Shown here piece after piece: positions 48,919 to 53,159 of a stretch of 53,159 nt of DNA (within the stretch, counting starts at the first letter, position 1; the number at the start of each line of letters is the position of its first letter). This DNA comes from Hyphomicrobiales bacterium (GTDB taxonomy: Bacteria; Pseudomonadota; Alphaproteobacteria; Rhizobiales; Rhizobiaceae): positions 1 through 53,159 of the forward strand of contig UCIA01000022.1 of NCBI GenBank assembly GCA_900472295.1, written 5' to 3'. The position numbers and the translations under genes were made by a program. The notes beneath the pieces were generated by a model, which did not search any database, was not told the origin of the DNA, and saw nothing but the letters and a program-made list of their open reading frames with translations.

Positions 48919-48944
48919 CCGCCGGCCGGCATTCCGGTCGGCGG
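48919..48944. terminator. GC-rich hairpin between gatB and the CBS gene
   Basis: CCGCCGGCCGG (48919-48929) pairs with CCGG-T-CGGCGG (48934-48944) around four bases. On the plus strand it is followed by CTTTTCC. On the minus strand, the direction of the CBS gene, no T-run follows, so termination there would be weak. Confidence 0.4.
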
Positions 48945-48960
48945 CTTTTCCTATCTCCGT

Positions 48961-49392
48961 TCAAGCCGTGGCGATGTAGGCGCGGATCTGGTCAGCTTCG
49001 CGCTCGACATCCTCGATGCGGCGCTTGACCACGTCGCCGATCGACACGATGCCGTCGAGCAGCCCGTCTTTTTCCACCGGCAGATGGCGGAAACGACCCC
49101 GGGTCATGATCTCCATCACCTCGTTGACGGTATGGCTTTCGTTGCAGATCTTCACCTTCGGCGTCATCGCCGAACGCACCGCTATATCGAGTGCAGCCGC
49201 ACCCTCCTTGGCGACCACCCGCACGATGTCGCGCTCGGACAGGATGCCGACGATCTTGCGATCGCCATTGGTGATGACCAGCGCGCCGATCCGGTGATCG
49301 GCTAGAATTCGGATGGCTTCGCTCAGCTTTTCATTGGGCCCGAGCGTGAATACGTCATGGCCCTTTTGCTCGAGAATTGCCTTAACCGTCAT
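48961..49392 (-). CDS. Two-CBS-domain protein
   Basis: The 143-residue protein consists of two CBS domains: about residues 8-65 (KLSEAIRILADHRIGALVIT, IVGILSERDIVR) and 70-130 (SAMTPKVKICNESHTVNEVM, RGRFRHLPVEKDGLLDGIVS, IGDVVKRRI). CBS pairs bind adenosyl nucleotides and sense energy charge; stand-alone proteins of this kind are common in rhizobia. The target is unknown. No other domain is present. Confidence 0.93.
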   Translation of the reverse strand: MTVKAILEQKGHDVFTLGPNEKLSEAIRILADHRIGALVITNGDRKIVGILSERDIVRVVAKEGAAALDIAVRSAMTPKVKICNESHTVNEVMEIMTRGRFRHLPVEKDGLLDGIVSIGDVVKRRIEDVEREADQIRAYIATA

Positions 49393-49504
49393 GGCGTTCT
49401 CCTCCTCCTGTCTGGCTAGCCAGCTCCCGCCCTGACCGGCTTCACATAAGAGTGAACATCGTGCGCCGTGATCGGTTGCATTTCAAGTGTGCCATTGGGG
49501 TGCG

Positions 49505-50272
49505 CTAGTCGGGAGTATGCTGGTCGTCGAGGAATTCCCATTCAGGCGCCCGCCACCGCCTGTCGAACCAGCGCACGCCGAAGAAGCCGGCGACGAGGCC
49601 GCCAATATGCGCTTCCCAGGCGATCTGGCCGGGCTCGCCGAGGCCGAGCCCCCAAAGACCAGTGATGAGATTGATGACCATCCAGGCGCCGAGAAAATTG
49701 ACGACGCCGCGCAAGCGCAACACCATCGCAATCGGCAGCACGGGGCCGGCAAAGGCAGCCTTGCCGGAGGAGCGGTCGGTTCTGAAGCCGAAACGCGCCG
49801 CAGCGCCCATCATGCCCGATATCGCACCGGAGGCGCCGACCAGCGGCACCTCACCGAATGGATGAATGGCCCAGAACAGCACCACCGCGGCCAATCCGGT
49901 CGCGGCGAAAAACACCATGAACCAGAACCAGCCAAGACGGTTGGCCAGCGGCGAACCGAACGCGGCGAGCGCAACCATGTTGATGACGATATGGGCTACG
50001 CCGCCATGCATGAAGGCATAGGTAAAGGGGCGACTGAAGAGGAACCAGTCGAAGCCGTACTGTCCGGTGTAGAGGACGGGAATGAAGGCTCCGTCGGTAA
50101 ACAGCGTTATCTGCTGCTCTTCGGTCAGCACATATTGCTGCAGCAGGAAGACGGCGACGCAGATGCCGATCACCGCCAGCACCACCGGCGGCAGGTTGAA
50201 CACCGGCTCGCGGCGCGGCGGCGGCGCCTCCTCGGTCTGCTCGGTTTCCAAGGGGCCGGTGGGTTCGCTCAT
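49505..50272 (-). CDS. Rhomboid-family intramembrane serine protease
   Basis: The 255-residue protein has six to seven membrane helices, with the rhomboid dyad Ser148 (LVGASGAISGM) and His222 (WEAHIGGLVAGF). Oxyanion-side residues His94 and Asn98 lie in MHGGVAHIVINM. The cytoplasmic start is Pro/Glu-rich. It cleaves unknown membrane proteins. The start codon (50272) is about 40 bases from a RIME-like repeat element upstream. Confidence 0.92.
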   Translation of the reverse strand: MSEPTGPLETEQTEEAPPPRREPVFNLPPVVLAVIGICVAVFLLQQYVLTEEQQITLFTDGAFIPVLYTGQYGFDWFLFSRPFTYAFMHGGVAHIVINMVALAAFGSPLANRLGWFWFMVFFAATGLAAVVLFWAIHPFGEVPLVGASGAISGMMGAAARFGFRTDRSSGKAAFAGPVLPIAMVLRLRGVVNFLGAWMVINLITGLWGLGLGEPGQIAWEAHIGGLVAGFFGVRWFDRRWRAPEWEFLDDQHTPD

Positions 50273-50310
50273 TTATGATGATCCATGGACTGAGATGTCG
50301 CGTGCATCTA

Positions 50311-50410
50311 GAGCAATTCCAGGAAAAGTGTGAAACGGTTTTCCGTCCGGAATTGCGTCAAAACAATGAGCTGGAGCGGTTCGGCGTTTCATTGAAACGA
50401 TGAACCGATC
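50311..50410 (-). repeat. Intergenic mosaic element with two hairpins (copy B)
   Basis: Hairpin 1: GCAATTCC (50313-50320) with GGAATTGC (50349-50356), and inside it AGGAAAA with TTTTCC. A linker TCAAAACAATGAGCT follows. Hairpin 2: about 50374-50410, GAGCGGTTC-GGCGTTTC with GAAACG-AT-GAACCGATC. It shares the AAAAGTG...CGGTTTT core and the linker with copy A at 22111-22197 but has different, still complementary arms. It lies 39 bases upstream of the rhomboid start codon. Confidence 0.8.
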
Positions 50411-50769
50411 CAGACATGGAGGGTGGAATCACAAACGCCCAGCCAGCGAATCATCGGGGCGCGAATCAAAAAAGAAGCCGTCCAGGGTTTCCCCTGGACG
50501 GCTGGTCGAGCCCCCTGCTCCCCTTGAATCTTTGACCGAAGTGCTGCCGATCGTCGCGAAACGACCGCTTCTGGAGTGGTTTTTATGTGCCACGGCGGCC
50601 GTTGGCACGCAACGTAAACCATCTGTTAACCTTAACGGCCCCGACCCGTGAACAAGTGTTAACGACGCTGGCACGCATCCTGCTCCGGAACGCATGTAGG
50701 TCATCGGAGGGCGCCCTTTCTGTTCACCGATGGGACCATCAGACGGCAGATCGCGCGGAGTTGCATAGC
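50411..50769. other. Gap upstream of the PAS gene
   Basis: No gene is supported between the repeat element and the PAS gene. The plus-strand hairpin GTCCAGGGTTTCCCCTGGAC lies near 50478-50497 (GTCCAGGG pairs with CCCTGGAC), without a T-run. TTAAC elements lie at 50626, 50632 and 50659. The open frame upstream of 50770 (from 50587) has no ribosome binding site and is not conserved-looking. Confidence 0.4.
50615..50630 (+). promoter_or_regulatory. CtrA-like box upstream of the PAS gene
   Basis: TAAA-CCATCTG-TTAAC has the seven-base CtrA spacing with one mismatch in the first half, followed at once by another TTAAC (50632-50636) and one more at 50659. It lies about 140 bases upstream of ATG 50770. 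This is inference from pattern and position. Confidence 0.35.
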
Positions 50770-51408
50770 ATGAACCAGAACGGGTCAATCACGCTGTTCC
50801 ATTATTGGAACAGGCTGCGTGATGGACGCTCCGCCCCCAAGCGCTCGGAGGTTGAACCGGCCGATATCAAGGCGCTTTTGGCCGACACGTTCATCCTCGA
50901 AAGGGATACGCGCGGGGAAGCGGTGTTCCGACTTGCCGGCACCAGACTTTGCGCCAGCTATGGCCGGGAGCTCAAGGGCTTTTCGTTCCCCTCGCTATGG
51001 CGCGAGAAGGACCAGCGGCTGGTGTCGCGGCTCATTCACGGCGTTTTCGAGCAAAAATCCGTGGTGCTCATCACCTATGAGGGGTTCAGCCGCAACGGCC
51101 GTTCCAACCGCTTCGAGCTGCTGGCCCTGCCGCTCGACGGCGGCGTCGAGAGCCCGCGTTGCCTTGGCGTCATCAGCGCTGTCGAAAAGCCGTTCTGGCT
51201 GGGCGCCGATCCGATCACCGACGCGGTGATCGACGCCATCCGCGTCGTCGATCCCGACAAGGACCCGATGTTCCTGAAAAACCGTCCGGAGATACAAGTT
51301 CCATCGCTGGTTCCCGCCGAACTCGATGCGCCCGAAACCATCTCGGCGCTCGGCCGGTCGCGCCGCATCCGCCACCTCGTCGTGTTCGACGGCGGACGCG
51401 AGGAATAG
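50770..51408 (+). CDS. PAS-domain protein of the PAS_5/DUF1457 type
   Basis: The 212-residue protein starts at ATG 50770 (MNQNGSITLFHYWNRLRDGR); the upstream frame to 50587 is not protein-like. It matches the PAS_5 (DUF1457) family of rhizobia: an FHYWNRLRDGRSAP start, then VEPADIKALLADTFILERD, FRLAGTRLCASYGRELKG and NRFELLALPLD. No output domain is present. It is followed by a tandem PilZ protein and a LapG-like protease, an order that suggests a shared link to surface or cyclic-di-GMP control; this is inference. Confidence 0.85.
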   Translation: MNQNGSITLFHYWNRLRDGRSAPKRSEVEPADIKALLADTFILERDTRGEAVFRLAGTRLCASYGRELKGFSFPSLWREKDQRLVSRLIHGVFEQKSVVLITYEGFSRNGRSNRFELLALPLDGGVESPRCLGVISAVEKPFWLGADPITDAVIDAIRVVDPDKDPMFLKNRPEIQVPSLVPAELDAPETISALGRSRRIRHLVVFDGGREE

Positions 51409-51533
51409 TCTTCAAGCCGGCGCTAATCTTAACTATCGGCGGCTCGCTTTTCCCCTTTGTTAACCTGCTTGGCTGTAGTTTTTGGCCGAGATTCCACGCA
51501 CGACGCGGGAATGCCAACGGGGTGTAGGCAGTC

Positions 51534-52151
51534 ATGAGGTCAGCGGCGGTCGAATACGCACCGTCCCGCGCCGAAAGGCGTAACTTTCAGCGCGTCCGGG
51601 TCAAGATCTACGGACGTTTCATGCTGGAGGACCGCACCGAGCACCCGTGCCAGGTGGTCGACATGTCGCCGGGCAATGTCGCGTTTCGCACCGAGCGCGT
51701 CGGCAAGCCGGGCGAAAAAGTCATTGCCTATATCGATCATATCGGCCGCATCGAGGGCGTGGTCACCCGCACCTCGCAGGACGGCTTTGCCATGACCGTG
51801 ATTGCCTCGGACCGCAAGAAGGACAAGCTTGCCGCGCAGCTGACCTGGCTCGCCAACAAGCACGAGCTCGACCTGCCGGAAGACCGCCGCCACGAACGCG
51901 TGGCGCCGCGCAATCCGACAAGCGTGCTGCAGCTTACCGACGGGCGCCAGTACCAGTGCCGCATTATCGACCTGTCGCTGTCGGGCGCGGCGGTCGAGAT
52001 CGACGTCAAGCCGGCTCTCGGTATCCAGGTGATGCTGGGCACCATGCGCGGCCAGGTGGTGCGTCATTTCGAAGATGGCGTCGCCATCGAATTCGCTGTC
52101 ATCCAGCGCCCGGAAACACTCGATTCCGAGTTCAACGCCCCGCGCGCCTGA
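51534..52151 (+). CDS. Tandem PilZ-domain protein, probable cyclic-di-GMP receptor
   Basis: The 205-residue protein has two PilZ domains. The first (about 12-100) has RRNFQRVRV (RxxxR) and VVDMSPGNVAF, where the usual DxSxxG is DxSxxN. The second (about 115-195) has DRRHERVAPR and IIDLSLSGAAVEI, a full match. So the second domain is the more likely cyclic-di-GMP site. It lies between a PAS gene and a LapG-like protease gene, and ends before a terminator. The target is unknown. Confidence 0.9.
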   Translation: MRSAAVEYAPSRAERRNFQRVRVKIYGRFMLEDRTEHPCQVVDMSPGNVAFRTERVGKPGEKVIAYIDHIGRIEGVVTRTSQDGFAMTVIASDRKKDKLAAQLTWLANKHELDLPEDRRHERVAPRNPTSVLQLTDGRQYQCRIIDLSLSGAAVEIDVKPALGIQVMLGTMRGQVVRHFEDGVAIEFAVIQRPETLDSEFNAPRA

Positions 52152-52181
52152 ACGATCGGCACCATGCGGCGAAAAACGAAC

Positions 52182-52205
52182 CGGCCCTTTGCGGCCGATT
52201 TTTTC
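52182..52205 (+). terminator. Intrinsic terminator of the PilZ gene
   Basis: CGGCC (52182-52186) pairs with GGCCG (52193-52197) around six bases, followed by ATTTTTTC. It lies 31 bases past the PilZ stop and separates it from the LapG-like gene. Confidence 0.75.
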
Positions 52206-52445
52206 TTGCCCGGCATTCCGCCCGGTTCTTCCGCTCGTAGCTCCGTGGCGCGCCGCAAATCCATGGCTTCGGTCGGGAGCAGCGCCCTGAATCCGCGGCT
52301 TTGCGCCGAGGTCTGAACGATTTTATATTAAAATAGCTCAAATTTTACGCTTATTCTATTGAGGTTTTACTCAATGTCTACTTCGGGTTTTTGCGTGGAA
52401 TAAATCCAACGCTGTCATTGTCTCCTCAAACGGGGAGACTAAAAA
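52206..52445 (+). promoter_or_regulatory. AT-rich leader and promoter region of the LapG-like gene
   Basis: From about 52318 to 52385 the sequence is far more AT-rich than its surroundings (TTTTATATTAAAATAGCTC and on) and includes the hairpin TTGAG-GTTTTA-CTCAA (52359-52374). It is probably the promoter and 5' leader of the next gene, which has GGGAGACTAAAAA before its ATG. No gene is seen here. Confidence 0.45.
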
Positions 52446-53054
52446 ATGAACAAGAGTTGGGGCAAGCTGTTGCTCTTGGCAATGGCGATGCAGCTTTCCG
52501 CTTGGGGATCGGCGGAAGCAGCGGGACCGGCCTACATGCACACTGGCGGCCGCACGACACAGCCGGTCGGCCATTACGAGTTCTGCCAGAAGCTGCCGCA
52601 GGAATGCGCCCAGCGCACGCCTAGGCAGGCGCCGGTCGAACTGACCCGCAAGCTGTGGGCATCGATCGTCAGGATCAACAATTCGGTCAACACCAGGATC
52701 GTGCCGCGCACCGACATGGAAATGTGGGGCAAGGAAGAGGTCTGGTCCTACCCCGACAGCGGCTTCGGCGACTGCGAGGACTACGCGCTGGAAAAGCGCC
52801 GCGAATTGATGGCGCTAGGCATTCCGGCCGGCAATCTGTTGATGACCGTGGCGCGCCAGCCGAATGGCGACGGCCATGCGGTGCTGACCGTGCGCACCAG
52901 CCTTGGCGAGTTCATCCTCGACAATCTGGAGTCCAAGGTGCTGTCCTGGACCGACACCGACTACACCTACCTGAAGCGCCAGTCCGACCAGAATTCCGGC
53001 GTCTGGGTCACGATCAATGACGGCCGCGCCGACGCGGTTGCCAGCGTCCGCTAG
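52446..53054 (+). CDS. LapG-like (BTLCP/transglutaminase-type) cysteine protease, exported
   Basis: The 202-residue protein has a signal peptide (LLLLAMAMQLSAWGSAEAA, cleavage near 25) and the bacterial transglutaminase-like cysteine proteinase fold with Cys110 (SGFGDCEDYALEKR), His144 (GDGHAVLTV) and Asp159 (FILDNLESK). Spacings of 34 and 15 residues are close to those of LapG, the periplasmic protease that releases surface adhesins when cyclic-di-GMP falls. No lapD-type gene adjoins it. The PilZ gene next door fits a cyclic-di-GMP link, but the substrate is unknown. The stop codon lies in a short tandem repeat. Confidence 0.9.
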   Translation: MNKSWGKLLLLAMAMQLSAWGSAEAAGPAYMHTGGRTTQPVGHYEFCQKLPQECAQRTPRQAPVELTRKLWASIVRINNSVNTRIVPRTDMEMWGKEEVWSYPDSGFGDCEDYALEKRRELMALGIPAGNLLMTVARQPNGDGHAVLTVRTSLGEFILDNLESKVLSWTDTDYTYLKRQSDQNSGVWVTINDGRADAVASVR

Positions 53055-53114
53055 GACGCGGAAAACGAGGAAACGTGTCCGTTAAGGACGCGGAATAGGC
53101 AAACGCGCCCGCTC
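53033..53114 (+). repeat. Short imperfect tandem repeat with about 31-base period
   Basis: Units starting GACGCGG recur at about 53033 (inside the last codons of the protease gene), 53055 and 53087, with a remnant AGGGCGC at about 53115. Each unit carries a GGACGCG and a CGTGTCC/CGCGCCC half that can pair. The repeat covers the stop codon and the 3' region of the last gene. The remaining 45 bases to the window end show nothing further. Confidence 0.5.
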
Positions 53115-53159
53115 AGGGCGCAACGAGAAAGCCCGGTCGAGTCCCCACCCTCCCCGTCC

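Overview
The window is GC-rich chromosomal DNA from an alphaproteobacterium. It most resembles Mesorhizobium or a close relative in the Hyphomicrobiales. This rests on recognisable proteins (BA14K-like protein, NDUFA12-family and DUF2155 proteins, RNase E with a large charged insertion, a gcl-hyi-glxR operon), on rhizobial-type intergenic palindromes, and on gene order. No strain can be named from the sequence alone. I see no phage, insertion sequence, CRISPR array or rRNA operon. Most of the window is core genome with small accessory pockets.

Layout. Position 1-20 is the start of an EF-Tu gene on the minus strand. Next come a LuxR-type regulator with an EamA exporter (+), tRNA-Gly and tRNA-Tyr (-), and rlmB (+). 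3.7-8.5 kb is a glyoxylate carboligase operon (gcl-hyi-glxR, -) with a divergent IclR regulator (+). 8.5-10.4 kb holds small secreted or membrane proteins and tRNA-Thr. 10.4-14.5 kb has a DUF2569-like membrane protein, a TetR regulator, an amidase and an orphan polyamine-type binding protein, all on the minus strand. 14.8-17.8 kb is one very large exported protein that combines a degenerate caspase-like domain with an intact CHAT protease domain. 18.2-25.4 kb has NAD kinase, a DEAD-box helicase, an OmpA lipoprotein, two GFA-family zinc proteins, a LysR/NmrA divergent pair and a Cys-rich exported protein.

25.4-34.2 kb is the conserved block prfB, PBP1A and N-acetylmuramoyl-alanine amidase (-), divergent from rne (+). 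prfB is split by a programmed +1 frameshift site and is reconstructed here as 376 residues. 34.3-36.4 kb has glutaminase and an aminotransferase. 36.5-41.9 kb is an M48 peptidase with repeats, a DsbA-like protein, aroQ, accB, accC and aat (+). 41.9-43.4 kb has an NTF2-like protein, DUF2155 and an NDUFA12-family protein (-). 43.6-46.7 kb is panB-panC and a second LuxR regulator related to the first. 46.7-50.3 kb is a GNAT enzyme, gatB, a CBS protein and a rhomboid protease (-). 50.8-53.1 kb is a PAS protein, a tandem PilZ protein and a LapG-like cysteine protease (+).

Most notable non-gene or unusual signals: the caspase-like/CHAT fusion protein; a shared hairpin leader in front of two small secreted-protein genes; two intergenic mosaic elements with the same core but different, compensated stem arms, each 30-40 bases upstream of a minus-strand start codon; a 137-base palindrome inside the gcl operon; a structured rne leader; and several TTAA-N7-TTAA sites resembling CtrA boxes.
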